Assembly (NCBI RefSeq): GCF_014174275.1
Contig: NZ_JABEQK010000011.1
Span: 62,001 to 126,000, forward strand
Source: Gluconacetobacter takamatsuzukensis
GTDB taxonomy: Bacteria > Pseudomonadota > Alphaproteobacteria > Acetobacterales > Acetobacteraceae
Reading direction: 5' to 3'
Length of the DNA stretch: 64,000 bases
The notes below the pieces were generated by a model. That model was given only the letters and a program-made list of their open reading frames with translations, searched no databases and was not told the DNA's origin. Made by a program: the position numbers and the translations under genes. Shown here one piece after another: positions 1 to 8,808 of this stretch (its first letter is position 1; every line of letters begins with the position of its first letter).

Positions 1-1
1 C

Positions 2-991
2 TGCAAGAGCGGCAAGCCCGTCTCGGTCGGCCTGCTGGGCAATGCCGCCGAAGTATTCCCCGAACTCGTCCGGCGCGGCATCCGCCCGGACGGCGTAACC
101 GACCAGACCTCGGCGCACGATCCTCTCAACGGCTATCTCCCCGCCGGATGGACGCTCGACAAGGCGGAGAAGATGCGCATCACCGACCCTGCCGCCGTCG
201 AGAAGGCCGCCAGGGAGTCGATGCGCCTGCATGTCGAGGCCATGGTGGCGTTCCACCGCATGGGCATCCCGACCTTCGATTACGGCAACAATATCCGCCA
301 GATGGCTTTCGAGGCCGGGTGTGAGGACGCGTTTGCCTTTCCCGGCTTCGTACCCGCCTATATCCGCCCGCTCTTCTGCCGCGGCATCGGCCCGTTCCGC
401 TGGGCGGCGCTGTCGGGCGATCCGGAGGACATCTTCAAGACCGACGCCAAGGTCAAGGAACTGCTTCCCGACGACAAACACCTCCACAACTGGCTCGACA
501 TGGCGCGCGAGAAGATCCATTTCCAGGGCCTGCCGTCGCGTATCTGCTGGGTGGGTCTGGGAGACCGCCACCGGCTCGGCCTCGCCTTCAACGAAATGGT
601 CGCCAAGGGCGAACTCAAGGCACCGATCGTCATCGGGCGCGACCATCTCGACAGCGGCTCGGTCGCCAGCCCCAACCGCGAGACGGAAGCCATGCGCGAC
701 GGCTCCGACGCCGTATCCGACTGGCCCCTGCTGAATGCCCTGCTGAACACGGCCTCGGGCGCGACATGGGTCTCGCTGCATCACGGCGGCGGCGTCGGCA
801 TGGGCTTCTCCCAGCATTCCGGCATGGTCATCGTGGCGGACGGCACCGAGGACGCAGCCCAGCGCCTGGAGCGTGTGCTGTGGAACGACCCCGGAACGGG
901 CGTCATGCGTCACGCCGATGCGGGCTACGACATCGCCATCGACTGCGCCCACGAAAAGGGCCTCAACCTCCCCATGATCACCAAAGGCTGA
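2..991 (+). CDS. hutU: Urocanate hydratase, 3' part (5' end outside window)
   Basis: Urocanase hydrates urocanate to 4-imidazolone-5-propionate, the second step of histidine degradation, in the cytoplasm with tightly bound NAD. The frame is open from base 2; about 329 codons of a protein normally near 555 are visible, so this is the C-terminal 60 percent. Family signatures include [17 protein letters not shown] at the left edge, [15 protein letters not shown], and YIRPLFCRG near base 360-385 with the conserved cysteine next to the active site. It ends TGA at 991, only 5 bases before hutH, so the two are almost certainly co-transcribed. The missing promoter and any further hut genes lie upstream of the window. 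Confidence 0.95.
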   Translation, partial: CKSGKPVSVGLLGNAAEVFPELVRRGIRPDGVTDQTSAHDPLNGYLPAGWTLDKAEKMRITDPAAVEKAARESMRLHVEAMVAFHRMGIPTFDYGNNIRQMAFEAGCEDAFAFPGFVPAYIRPLFCRGIGPFRWAALSGDPEDIFKTDAKVKELLPDDKHLHNWLDMAREKIHFQGLPSRICWVGLGDRHRLGLAFNEMVAKGELKAPIVIGRDHLDSGSVASPNRETEAMRDGSDAVSDWPLLNALLNTASGATWVSLHHGGGVGMGFSQHSGMVIVADGTEDAAQRLERVLWNDPGTGVMRHADAGYDIAIDCAHEKGLNLPMITKG

Positions 992-996
992 AGGCC

Positions 997-2544
997 ATGA
1001 CGCCGACACTCGTTCTCCACCCCGGTCAGCTCGACCTCGCGACGTTACGCGGTTTCGTCTTCGACGCGCCGCGCATCACCCTCAGCCCCGATACGGCCGA
1101 GACGCTCCATGCCGCCGCGCGTTCCGTCGAGCGCATCGTGGCGGGCGGGGCGGCCGTCTATGGCGTCAACACAGGCTTCGGCAAGCTCGCCAAGACGCGC
1201 ATCCCCGACGACCGCCTGCGCGATCTCCAGCGCAACCTCGTGCTCAGCCACGCCGCAGGCATCGGCAAGGCGATGCCCGAGCGCGTCGTGCGACTGATCC
1301 TCCTGCTGAAAGCCAACGGGCTGGCGCGCGGCTTCTCCGGCGTGCGGCTGGAAGTCGTGCAACTCCTTCTCGACATGCTCGATCGCGGTGTCATTCCGGT
1401 GATCCCGGAAAAGGGCTCGGTCGGGGCATCGGGCGATCTCGCTCCGCTGGCGCATATGTCCGCCGTCGTGATCGGCGAGGGCGAAGCCTTTTTCAACGGC
1501 GAGCGCCTGCCCGGCCGAGCGGCCCTGAAAGCGGCCGGGCTGGAGCCGGTCGAACTCGGCCCCAAGGAAGGGCTCGCACTTCTCAACGGCACGCAGGCAT
1601 CCACATCGCTTGCCCTTGTGGCACTGTTCGATGCCGAGCGCCTGTTTCAGGCCGCCCTTGTCACAGGCGCGCTAACGCTGGACGCCGCACGCGGCACCGA
1701 CGCACCCTTCGACCCGCGCCTGCACACGCTGCGCGGTCAACAGGGGCAGATCGAGTGCGCCGCCGTCTATCGCAAGCTCATGGAAGGCTCGGCCATCCGC
1801 GCCTCGCATCAGGTGGATGACGAGCGGGTGCAGGATCCCTACTGCCTGCGCTGCCAGCCCCAGGTCATGGGCGCGGCGCTCGACAGCCTGCGTCACGTCG
1901 CGCGCGTGCTGCTGATCGAGGCCAACGCGGTCTCCGACAACCCGATTCATTTCCCGGACACCGACGAGATGATTTCGGGCGGCAATTTCCACGCCGAACC
2001 CGTCGCCATTGCCGCCGACCTTCTCGCCATCGCGGTTTCCGAGATCGGCGCGATCGCGGAACGTCGCCTCGCCCTGCTGGTCGATCCGAGCATGAGCGGC
2101 CTGCCGCCCTTCCTCGTCAACGATAGCGGCGTGAACTCCGGCTTCATGATCGCACAGGTGACGGCCGCCGCCCTGGCATCGGAAAACAAGACACTCGCCC
2201 ACCCCGCCAGTGTGGACAGCCTGCCCACCTCGGCCAATCAGGAAGACCACGTGTCGATGGCCACATTCGCGGCCCGGCGGGTCGGGGACATCAACGCCAA
2301 CGTGCGTACCATTCTCGGCATCGAATATCTCGCCTCCGTGCAGGGCCTCGACTTCCTTGCCCCGCTGACCTCCTCCTCGCCCCTGGTGGCGGCGGCAGCA
2401 CTCCTGCGCGAGCATGTCCCGTTCTTCGCACAGGACCGGCTGTTCACGCCGGACATGGAAATTGCGGACAGCCTGATCGCCGATGGCCTCCTGACCCGGA
2501 TCGTCGCCGGCGCGCTGGCACTTCCCGGCGTCGAGGCCGCGTAA
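997..2544 (+). CDS. hutH: Histidine ammonia-lyase
   Basis: Converts L-histidine to urocanate and ammonia, the committing step of the Hut pathway. The 515-residue length is normal for the family. The motif [15 protein letters not shown] contains the Ala144-Ser145-Gly146 triad that cyclises to the MIO electrophile. Other family blocks are [11 protein letters not shown] near residue 53 and [10 protein letters not shown] and SDNPI in the C-terminal half. I chose ATG 997, five bases after the hutU stop; an upstream extension of the same frame to 766 only shadows hutU. The next gene starts 6 bases after the TAA, so hutU-hutH-hydroxyacid dehydrogenase form one operon. Confidence 0.97.
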   Translation: MTPTLVLHPGQLDLATLRGFVFDAPRITLSPDTAETLHAAARSVERIVAGGAAVYGVNTGFGKLAKTRIPDDRLRDLQRNLVLSHAAGIGKAMPERVVRLILLLKANGLARGFSGVRLEVVQLLLDMLDRGVIPVIPEKGSVGASGDLAPLAHMSAVVIGEGEAFFNGERLPGRAALKAAGLEPVELGPKEGLALLNGTQASTSLALVALFDAERLFQAALVTGALTLDAARGTDAPFDPRLHTLRGQQGQIECAAVYRKLMEGSAIRASHQVDDERVQDPYCLRCQPQVMGAALDSLRHVARVLLIEANAVSDNPIHFPDTDEMISGGNFHAEPVAIAADLLAIAVSEIGAIAERRLALLVDPSMSGLPPFLVNDSGVNSGFMIAQVTAAALASENKTLAHPASVDSLPTSANQEDHVSMATFAARRVGDINANVRTILGIEYLASVQGLDFLAPLTSSSPLVAAAALLREHVPFFAQDRLFTPDMEIADSLIADGLLTRIVAGALALPGVEAA

Positions 2545-2550
2545 GGGCTC

Positions 2551-3708
2551 ATGATCAAAAACGGCATCGACGACGGCACTTTTTTCGATCTGGCACGAAA
2601 AGCGCGCCGTCGTCTGCCGCGACTCTTCGCCGACTATATCGACGGGGGTGCACATGGGGAACGCACGCTGCATCGCAACCGCCGCGCCTTCACACAATGG
2701 GGCGTCACGCCGCGCGGGCTGCGTGACGTTTCATCCATCGACCTGACGACAACCTGCTTCGGGCGCACATGGCGCCTTCCCTTCTTTCTCGCACCAGTGG
2801 GCTTCGCGGGCATGTTCCACGCCCATGGCGAGGCCGGCGCTGCCAGGGCCGCAAGCCGGCAATCGATCGGCATGGGCGTGTCCACCTTTTCCGTCGCCGC
2901 CATGGAAACCGTGGCCGCCACCAATGCCGATCTCATGGCGCAGATCTACGTGATGCGCGATCGCGCCATCACCCGCGACATGCTGGCACGCGCGAAAGCC
3001 TGCGGCATGTCCTGCATGATCGTCACCATCGACACAGCTCTCACACCGGTCCGCGAACGCGATGTCCGCAACGGTTTCCGCCATCTCGCACGCCCGACGG
3101 TGGCGCAGATGGCCGGACTCCTGAAACGTCCCGCATGGCTGTCGGGCGCCATCACGCATGGCGGCAATACAGTCGCCAATATCGACCGCTACACGACCGC
3201 ACGCGGCGTCATGGCACAGGCGCGCGACGTCGCCGCGCAGATCGACCCGGCGCTGGACTGGAGCGATCTCGCATGGCTGCGCGATCTCTGGAACGGCCAC
3301 CTCATCGTCAAGGGCATCATGCATCCCGACGATGCCCTGCGTGCGGCAGAACGCGGGGCGGACGGCATCATCGTATCCAACCATGGCGGCCGCCAGATGG
3401 ACCCGGCACCCGGCACGCTGGACGTATTACCCGCCATTGCCGGAGCCGTGGGCGAGCGGATCGATATCATCCTCGACGGCGGCATCCGCCGGGGCGGAGA
3501 CGTCGTCACGGCCCTCGCGCTTGGCGCAAAAGCCGTCTCGTTCGGGCGCCCCTGGGCATGGGGGCTGGCGGCGCACGGCGAGCGGGGGGTGGACGCGGTT
3601 CTGGACCGTCTGGAACGCGAAGTGCGGGACGTCATGGCGCTGGCCGGACTGTGCGACATCGACGCCGTGCGCACGGCCGGGCGAGCGGCGCTCTGGCCGC
3701 TCGGATAG
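2551..3708 (+). CDS. FMN-dependent L-2-hydroxyacid dehydrogenase/oxidase
   Basis: A (S)-2-hydroxyacid oxidising flavoenzyme of the LldD/glycolate oxidase/mandelate dehydrogenase family, 385 residues with a TIM-barrel FMN domain. The catalytic base is His278 in SNHGGRQ; LIVKGI supplies the FMN-binding lysine, and DGGIRRGGDVVTALALGA is the phosphate-binding end of the barrel. The family produces 2-oxoacids from lactate-like substrates. Its place directly behind hutUH, opposite an aminotransferase and a D-specific FAD enzyme, suggests imidazole-L-lactate or a similar aromatic 2-hydroxyacid as substrate, but simple L-lactate cannot be excluded. It converges with the next gene across 15 bases, with no clear terminator between. 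Confidence 0.9.
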   Translation: MIKNGIDDGTFFDLARKARRRLPRLFADYIDGGAHGERTLHRNRRAFTQWGVTPRGLRDVSSIDLTTTCFGRTWRLPFFLAPVGFAGMFHAHGEAGAARAASRQSIGMGVSTFSVAAMETVAATNADLMAQIYVMRDRAITRDMLARAKACGMSCMIVTIDTALTPVRERDVRNGFRHLARPTVAQMAGLLKRPAWLSGAITHGGNTVANIDRYTTARGVMAQARDVAAQIDPALDWSDLAWLRDLWNGHLIVKGIMHPDDALRAAERGADGIIVSNHGGRQMDPAPGTLDVLPAIAGAVGERIDIILDGGIRRGGDVVTALALGAKAVSFGRPWAWGLAAHGERGVDAVLDRLEREVRDVMALAGLCDIDAVRTAGRAALWPLG

Positions 3709-3723
3709 GTCCGAACCAACCGC

Positions 3724-4674
3724 TCAGGCAATTTTCGGTTTCTGGGAATCCCGGATCCGGCCAATAATGTAATCCCCCGCCGAGACGGGTGGAAACAGCG
3801 TTTCCACGCCCTCGGGCAGGTTCAGGTCGCGCGGATCGACCATGGCGTCATAATCCGGGTCATAGAACGTCGCGATCGAAAGACGTTCCCTGCCCGAGCG
3901 ATTGGTCACACGGTGCATGTTGGAATTGTAGCGCCGGTTGGACCAGCGACAGAGCAGATCGCCGATATTGATGACCAGCGTTCCCGGAATGGGCGGCGCA
4001 GGCACCCACTGGCCATCCACCCCCTGCACGTCCAGGCCGCCGGTTCCATCCTGCCAGAGCAGCGTGATGCAGCCATAATCCGTATGCGGCGCGACACCGA
4101 ACTGGTCCTTTTCGCGCTCCGGCGGATGCGGCGGATACCAGATCGCCTGCGTTCTTTGCAGCGGACGAACGTATTTGGACACGAAGAAATCCGGCGCGAT
4201 CCCCAGCGAACAGGCCACGGCGCGCAGCAGATGCTGGCCACAGATCCCAGCCGCCTCGAAATAGGCCTCCATCGCCTCGCGGAACGCCCGCCGATCCGCG
4301 GGCCACTGGTTCGGACCGCGGAGAGGCTGCCCGGCCAGCACGACGGGGTCATCCGCAGGCAGCTCCAGACCGATCTGGTAGAACTCCTTGTAATCCGGAT
4401 TCTCCGCGCCATACATCGTCGTGCGATTGAGGGCATTGAACCCGCGCACAGCCTCTTTCGGCTTGCAGGCAAGCTTTTCTTCCATCGGTGCATGAAAGAA
4501 ATCGAGTGCCTCATCATGGGCGCACCGGATCAGCTCTTCCGGAATACCGTGATTGCGAATGTAGCAGAAACCCGACGTGGAAAAAGCGTCACTGATCAGG
4601 GCGCCGGTCGCGGCATAATCGCCGCCACGCGCCGGACCAAGGTCGATGATCGGAAGATAAGCGGCCTCACTCAT
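3724..4674 (-). CDS. Isopenicillin-N-synthase-family Fe(II) dioxygenase
   Basis: A 316-residue non-heme iron oxygenase of the IPNS/2OG-Fe(II) fold. The N-terminal DIOX_N part (residues 6-110) contains SGFCYIRNHGIP. The C-terminal double-stranded beta-helix carries the facial triad His197-x-Asp199 (PHTDYG) and His254 (MHRVTN), with Arg264-x-Ser266 (RLSIATF) for the co-substrate carboxylate. Such enzymes hydroxylate, desaturate or ring-close small acids and amino acids. It is the last gene of the - operon that begins with the HisC-like aminotransferase at 7789, 18 bases after hutD. The substrate is unknown; the neighbours suggest an imidazole-containing acid. Confidence 0.88.
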   Translation of the reverse strand: MSEAAYLPIIDLGPARGGDYAATGALISDAFSTSGFCYIRNHGIPEELIRCAHDEALDFFHAPMEEKLACKPKEAVRGFNALNRTTMYGAENPDYKEFYQIGLELPADDPVVLAGQPLRGPNQWPADRRAFREAMEAYFEAAGICGQHLLRAVACSLGIAPDFFVSKYVRPLQRTQAIWYPPHPPEREKDQFGVAPHTDYGCITLLWQDGTGGLDVQGVDGQWVPAPPIPGTLVINIGDLLCRWSNRRYNSNMHRVTNRSGRERLSIATFYDPDYDAMVDPRDLNLPEGVETLFPPVSAGDYIIGRIRDSQKPKIA

Positions 4675-4692
4675 GAATTGCCCTCATCGAAA

Positions 4693-5238
4693 TCAGGTTG
4701 CGTGAAGAACAGCCGCGACCAGACATCCCGGCCCTCCATCAAGGGATACGGAGATCGGCTGCGCCGCCATCTGTCCCGTGGCAATCGCACCGGGAACGAT
4801 GCTCCGGGTCCCTGCCTCGACACGCCACGAGCCGGAAAGCGGCAGGAGAAAGAAACGCACGCCGGACGGCAGCGTAAACGGATCGCGGTGACATGCGAGG
4901 TCCGCCTGCGCGCCGATTTCCGCCATCAGGTTGAAAGCCTGCACCGCATGGCCATGGCAGCATGCCGATACGGCCGCCTCGCCATCAAAGCGGACGATCT
5001 CGCCCGGCACCTGAAGGCAAACCGGGTCCGGCGACAGACCATGCAGCGTCAGCCGCCCCTCCGAGGCCAGTGCAAGGCGACGCTTCAGCCCGGGAAACGT
5101 GGAAAACGCGCCATCGACGTCAATATCCGCCAGACTGACCCGCCAGCCCGAGCCGGCCGCGATCTCGCGCGTCATGCCACGTCCGTTGCGCCACGGGCGA
5201 GCGGGAAAGGACGTCACGGGCGAGACCACGACCGTCAT
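4693..5238 (-). CDS. hutD: HutD/Ves family cupin
   Basis: A 181-residue protein of the HutD/Ves bicupin family, found with histidine-utilisation genes; in Pseudomonas it has been proposed to tune hut expression, perhaps by binding a pathway intermediate. Recognisable blocks are PWRNGRGMTREI (residues 15-26), WRVSLADIDVDGAFSTFPG (about 32-50) and RFFLLPLSGSW in the C-terminal half. Its start overlaps the stop of the FAD dehydrogenase by 4 bases (ATGA), showing translational coupling. Its presence in the same operon as the aminotransferase and dehydrogenase ties that operon to histidine metabolism. Confidence 0.85.
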   Translation of the reverse strand: MTVVVSPVTSFPARPWRNGRGMTREIAAGSGWRVSLADIDVDGAFSTFPGLKRRLALASEGRLTLHGLSPDPVCLQVPGEIVRFDGEAAVSACCHGHAVQAFNLMAEIGAQADLACHRDPFTLPSGVRFFLLPLSGSWRVEAGTRSIVPGAIATGQMAAQPISVSLDGGPGCLVAAVLHAT

Positions 5239-6626
5239 GACGCGAGAGGCGGCAGCATCTTGCCAGGATTGAGAATATTGTTGGGATCAAGCGCCTTCTT
5301 GATCGTACGCATGATATCGAGTGCAACCTCATCGTGCTCATCGGCCATGAACTCCATCTTGGCCAGCCCCACACCATGCTCGCCACTTGCCGACCCGCCG
5401 AGAGACAAGGCGCGAGCGATCAGCTTCCGGTCGAGTTCATGGGCTTTCTCGATCCCGTCCGCCCCCGGCGGCACAAGCATGACCGTATGAAAATTTCCGT
5501 CACCGATATGGCCAACGATGGGCGCCGTGATGCCCGAGGCTTCGATATCGCTCTTCGCCCCGAGAATCATGTCCGTCAGGGCCGAGATCGGCACGACGGC
5601 ATCGGTGGAAATACCCGTATAGCCCGGCCGATAGGCCAGGCAGGCCCAATAGACGGCATGGCGCGCCTTCCACAGCGCGGCCCGCTCCTCGAACTGCGTG
5701 CTCCACTGGAAGGCCGAGCCGTTATTTTCCGCGACGATGGCTTCAACCGTCTCGATATGCTCGCGCACCGACGCCGGACCACCCGCGAACTCGAAGAACA
5801 TCGTGGGCACAGAACGATAGCCCTCCAGCTTCGAATAAGCGATGCAGGCATCCATCTGCACGTCGTCGAGCAGTTCCATGCGCCCGATCGGCACACCCAT
5901 CTGCATCACCTGCACCGCCGTCTCGACGCAGTCCGCCAGCGTCTCGAACTGGCAGACGGCGGCGGCCATCATCTCGGGAATGCCATGCAGCCTTAGCTGC
6001 ACCTCGGTGATGAGGCCAAGCGTCCCTTCCGAACCGATCATGAGATGGGTCAGATCATAGCCCATGGCCGATTTGCGCACGCGACGGCCGACCCGCATGA
6101 CACGCCCGTCCGCCAGCACGACGGTCAGGCCCAGGACATTCTCGCGGATCGTGCCGTACCGCACCGCCCCGGTGCCCGATGCGCGCGTCGCGCACATGCC
6201 ACCGATCGTCGCCTCCCCGCCCGGATCGACGGGAAAGAACAGCCCCTCGTCACGCAGATAGGCATTGAGCGCCTGCCGGGTGACTCCGGCCTGCACGCGG
6301 CAGTCCAGATCGCCCACATTGACCTCGAGCACCGCCGTCATGCGTGAGAGATCGACGGAAATCCCCCCCGCAACCGCATTTAGCTGCCCTTCCAGGGAGG
6401 TACCGCCGCCAAAGGCGATGACCGGCGCGCGATGGGCATTGCAGATCTTCAACGCGGTGGAAACCTCATCCGTACTCTCGGCAAAGACCACCGCATGCGG
6501 GAAATGCTGCGCGTGATAGCCTTCCCCATGGGCGTGCAGTTCGCGCACGGACATGTTACGCGACAAGCGGTCCCCGAAATGCAGCGCCAGTTCCGCAATG
6601 GCGGCTTCGATCCTGTCCGTGCTCAT
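5235..6626 (-). CDS. FAD-linked D-2-hydroxyacid dehydrogenase (GlcD/D-LDH type)
   Basis: A 463-residue flavoprotein of the FAD_binding_4 plus FAD-oxidase C-terminal family, which includes glycolate oxidase GlcD and cytochrome-type D-lactate dehydrogenase. The FAD-binding motif is VIAFGGGTSLEGQ around residues 69-81, followed by DPGGEATIGGM. The C-terminal part holds IVGHIGDGNFH and GEHGVG, the metal and substrate histidines. It oxidises D-2-hydroxyacids to 2-oxoacids, passing electrons to the respiratory chain. With the FMN enzyme at 2551 it gives the island both stereospecificities, and the aminotransferase 8 bases upstream suggests that the 2-oxoacid is then aminated. Confidence 0.9.
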   Translation of the reverse strand: MSTDRIEAAIAELALHFGDRLSRNMSVRELHAHGEGYHAQHFPHAVVFAESTDEVSTALKICNAHRAPVIAFGGGTSLEGQLNAVAGGISVDLSRMTAVLEVNVGDLDCRVQAGVTRQALNAYLRDEGLFFPVDPGGEATIGGMCATRASGTGAVRYGTIRENVLGLTVVLADGRVMRVGRRVRKSAMGYDLTHLMIGSEGTLGLITEVQLRLHGIPEMMAAAVCQFETLADCVETAVQVMQMGVPIGRMELLDDVQMDACIAYSKLEGYRSVPTMFFEFAGGPASVREHIETVEAIVAENNGSAFQWSTQFEERAALWKARHAVYWACLAYRPGYTGISTDAVVPISALTDMILGAKSDIEASGITAPIVGHIGDGNFHTVMLVPPGADGIEKAHELDRKLIARALSLGGSASGEHGVGLAKMEFMADEHDEVALDIMRTIKKALDPNNILNPGKMLPPLAS

Positions 6627-6634
6627 GATGTCTG

Positions 6635-7789
6635 TCAGGCCTCCACGGTTTCTTGTGCGGCGACACTCTCAAGGACGACAGAAAGAACCGCAAGAAAGCG
6701 TTCGTTTTCTTCGGGCAACCCAATGCTCACACGCGTCCAGTTCGTGTAGCCCGTCTCCTTCCATGGCTTGACGATCACGCCATGGCGCAGAAGACGCTCG
6801 GCAAGCTCACCGGACGACACGGCGGTGCGGAAAAACAGGAAATTGCCCAGAGACGGCGCAACGGCCAGACCCAGCCTCTCCAGCCTTTCCCGCACCGCTT
6901 CGCGGTCCCGCACCGTCCGCTCGACGCCTTGGCGGACATGCTCCATGCCCTGCAAGGCCCCGATGGCAGCAAGCTGTGCGGCGATATTGGTATTGAACGG
7001 ATCCCGCACCGTGCCCAGCGTGCGGGCAATCTCTTCGCAGGAGGCGACGGCATAGCCGATACGAAGTCCCGCCAGCCCGTAAGCCTTGGAAAATGTCCGC
7101 AGAACGATCCAGGGACGACTCTGGGCACGCAGGATCTCGCGGGCCTGAGGATAGGCCGGGTCGATCTCGGCATATTCGCGATAGGCTTCATCCACGACGA
7201 TCAGGCAATCCTGCGGGCACGCATCGATGAGCGCACGCAGATCGGCCTCGCCCATCATACAGCCAACAGGATTGGATGGATTGGCAAAGATCAGCATCTT
7301 GAGCGGCTTCGATACCGCCTCGATCAGGGCGGTCAGATCGAATGCGCAATCTCTGGTCACGGGCACAGCCTCGACCACGCCCCCCATCGCCTCGGCATCC
7401 AGAATATGCAGCCCGAATGACGGGACGACCGTCACCACCCGATCTCCCGGCGAGACATAAGCCTCCGGAATCATGCGGATGATCTGCTCGGAGCCATTGC
7501 CCAGCACGATCCGCGCCTCGGCTTCTCCCAGTTCCGCGGCAAGCAGGCTGCGCAGCTTCACATCGGCCTCGGGATACAGCGCGACCTGCTCCACCAGACC
7601 GGCCAGCGCGGCCTTGACGCCCGGCGGCGGTCCATAGGGATTTTCGTTGCTGCCGAGCTTCACCACGGAAGCCACCCCATATCGCGCCTTGACGGCCTCC
7701 GTGCCCAACCCCGCATTATAAGGCGGCAACCGCGCGATTTCCGGGCGACATGCAATCGGCGTGTGCAAAGACGGGGGGGCGGACGGCAT
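6635..7789 (-). CDS. Histidinol-phosphate aminotransferase-like PLP enzyme
   Basis: A 384-residue fold-type I aminotransferase of the HisC family. Visible motifs are SNENPYGPPP (47-56), NPSNPVG (170-176), Asp200 for the pyridine nitrogen and the PLP lysine Lys235 in TFSKAYGLAG. I chose ATG 7789 because AGGAG lies 8 bases upstream; the frame stays open to 8260 only as an unsupported extension. It leads a - operon with an FAD D-hydroxyacid dehydrogenase, HutD and an oxygenase rather than histidine-biosynthesis genes. A catabolic role interconverting imidazolepyruvate and histidine is therefore more likely than biosynthesis; aromatic aminotransferase activity is another possibility. The site at 7810-7823 lies in its short leader. 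Confidence 0.88.
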   Translation of the reverse strand: MPSAPPSLHTPIACRPEIARLPPYNAGLGTEAVKARYGVASVVKLGSNENPYGPPPGVKAALAGLVEQVALYPEADVKLRSLLAAELGEAEARIVLGNGSEQIIRMIPEAYVSPGDRVVTVVPSFGLHILDAEAMGGVVEAVPVTRDCAFDLTALIEAVSKPLKMLIFANPSNPVGCMMGEADLRALIDACPQDCLIVVDEAYREYAEIDPAYPQAREILRAQSRPWIVLRTFSKAYGLAGLRIGYAVASCEEIARTLGTVRDPFNTNIAAQLAAIGALQGMEHVRQGVERTVRDREAVRERLERLGLAVAPSLGNFLFFRTAVSSGELAERLLRHGVIVKPWKETGYTNWTRVSIGLPEENERFLAVLSVVLESVAAQETVEA

Positions 7790-7809
7790 GGCCGTATCTC
7801 CTGTGCAAT

Positions 7810-7823
7810 CACGTATATACAAG
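7810..7823 (-). promoter_or_regulatory. HutC-like operator before the aminotransferase operon
   Basis: Read on the - strand the site is CTTGTATATACGTG, with the core GTATATAC at 7813-7820. This fits the GTnTAnAC half-site pattern of HutC-subfamily GntR repressors and the CTTGTA..TACAAG form described for Pseudomonas HutC. It sits about 20 bases before the ATG at 7789, where bound protein would block transcription. No GntR gene is visible here. Confidence 0.55.
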
Positions 7824-7925
7824 CACAGGAATACGCAGAGGTCGAGCATGATCGAAACGTTTTCGCATGTTACGATGAGACATATCGACACGAAACAAAA
7901 AGTGCGCCCTCGTTTCGAAAGACGA

Positions 7926-7954
7926 TTGACCTCTCTTGTACAGACAACATAGGC
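7926..7954 (+). promoter_or_regulatory. Promoter with embedded HutC-like operator (PhyH/ABC operon)
   Basis: TTGACC at 7926-7931 is a good -35, and ATAGGC (7949-7954) lies 17 bases downstream where a -10 is expected. CTTGTACAGACAAC (7935-7948) sits between them and resembles the HutC operator form CTTGTACATACAAG. Over 36 bases it matches 26 positions, without gaps, of the promoter at 12658, including exact conservation of the -35 to operator distance. Confidence 0.6.
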
Positions 7955-7992
7955 TCGAAGCTGGTTTCCGCCATGCAGGAGTTGCCAGGACG

Positions 7993-8808
7993 ATGTCATC
8001 GACCGAACTGACGCCTCTCTCGGCCTCGCAGATCGCGGCCTTCCGCCGCTATGGCGCCGTGCTGCTGCGTGGCGCGTTCGCCCCCTGGGTGGACACATTG
8101 CGCGCCGGGATTGACCGCCTGATGGCCGATCCCAGCCCTTTGGAACGCTCTTACAAGCCCGAAGGCTCCGCACCCTTCTTCCAGGACCTGTGCAACTGGC
8201 AACGCATTCCCGAGTTTCGGACCTTTGTGGAACGTTCCGATATCGGCCTGCTCGCCGCACAGCTCATGGGCGCCCATCAGGTCCGGTTCTTCCATGACCA
8301 TGTGCTGGTCAAGGAACCCGGCACATCCCTGGTGACGCCATGGCATCAGGACCTGCCCTATTACTGCGCTCGGGGGCCGCAGACAGTCAGTTTCTGGATC
8401 CCGCTCGACCCCGTTCCCGCAGCCAACGCGCTGGAATGTGTGGCGGGCTCCCATAAATGGGGTCGGGACCACAAGCCCATGCGCTTTGACGGCACCCCGC
8501 TCTATGCCGATGACGACAGCAAACCGATGCCCGACATCGATGCCAACCGGGAAAATTACCGCATTCTTGCATGGGACATGGCACCCGGCGACGCCGTGGC
8601 GTTCGATTTCGGGACCATACACGGTGCTGCCGCAACGATCGGGGCAATCGACCGCCGCCGCGTCTTCTCCGCGCGCCTTGTCGGAGACGACGCCCGTTTC
8701 GCCGACCGGGGCGGCAAAGGCTCACCACCCTTCTCCCATCTTGCCCTCCAGGATGGCGATCCGCTCATCGGCGACGATTTTCCCGTCCTGCATCCCGCGC
8801 GCGCGTGA
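7993..8808 (+). CDS. Phytanoyl-CoA dioxygenase (PhyH) family oxygenase
   Basis: A 271-residue Fe(II)/2-oxoglutarate oxygenase. The iron triad is His118-x-Asp120 (WHQDLPYY) and His210 (GTIHGA), with a downstream arginine (RRRVFSARL) for 2-oxoglutarate. PhyH enzymes hydroxylate carbons next to carboxyl or amide groups; EctD is a relative. I chose ATG 7993, with AGGA just upstream, because the longer frame starts inside the operator. The stop overlaps the GTG of the ABC binding protein by 4 bases, so the oxygenase leads a transport operon. This suggests that it acts on the imported compound; the substrate is not known. Confidence 0.85.
   Translation: MSSTELTPLSASQIAAFRRYGAVLLRGAFAPWVDTLRAGIDRLMADPSPLERSYKPEGSAPFFQDLCNWQRIPEFRTFVERSDIGLLAAQLMGAHQVRFFHDHVLVKEPGTSLVTPWHQDLPYYCARGPQTVSFWIPLDPVPAANALECVAGSHKWGRDHKPMRFDGTPLYADDDSKPMPDIDANRENYRILAWDMAPGDAVAFDFGTIHGAAATIGAIDRRRVFSARLVGDDARFADRGGKGSPPFSHLALQDGDPLIGDDFPVLHPARA

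Noticed and set aside
766-996. Upstream extension of the hutH reading frame
   Set aside because: It overlaps hutU in another frame and encodes an Arg/His-rich shadow; ATG 997 gives the normal length and motifs.
3913-5490. Long + frame opposite the IPNS-like and HutD genes
   Set aside because: Shadow over two well-supported genes, no domain, Arg-rich.
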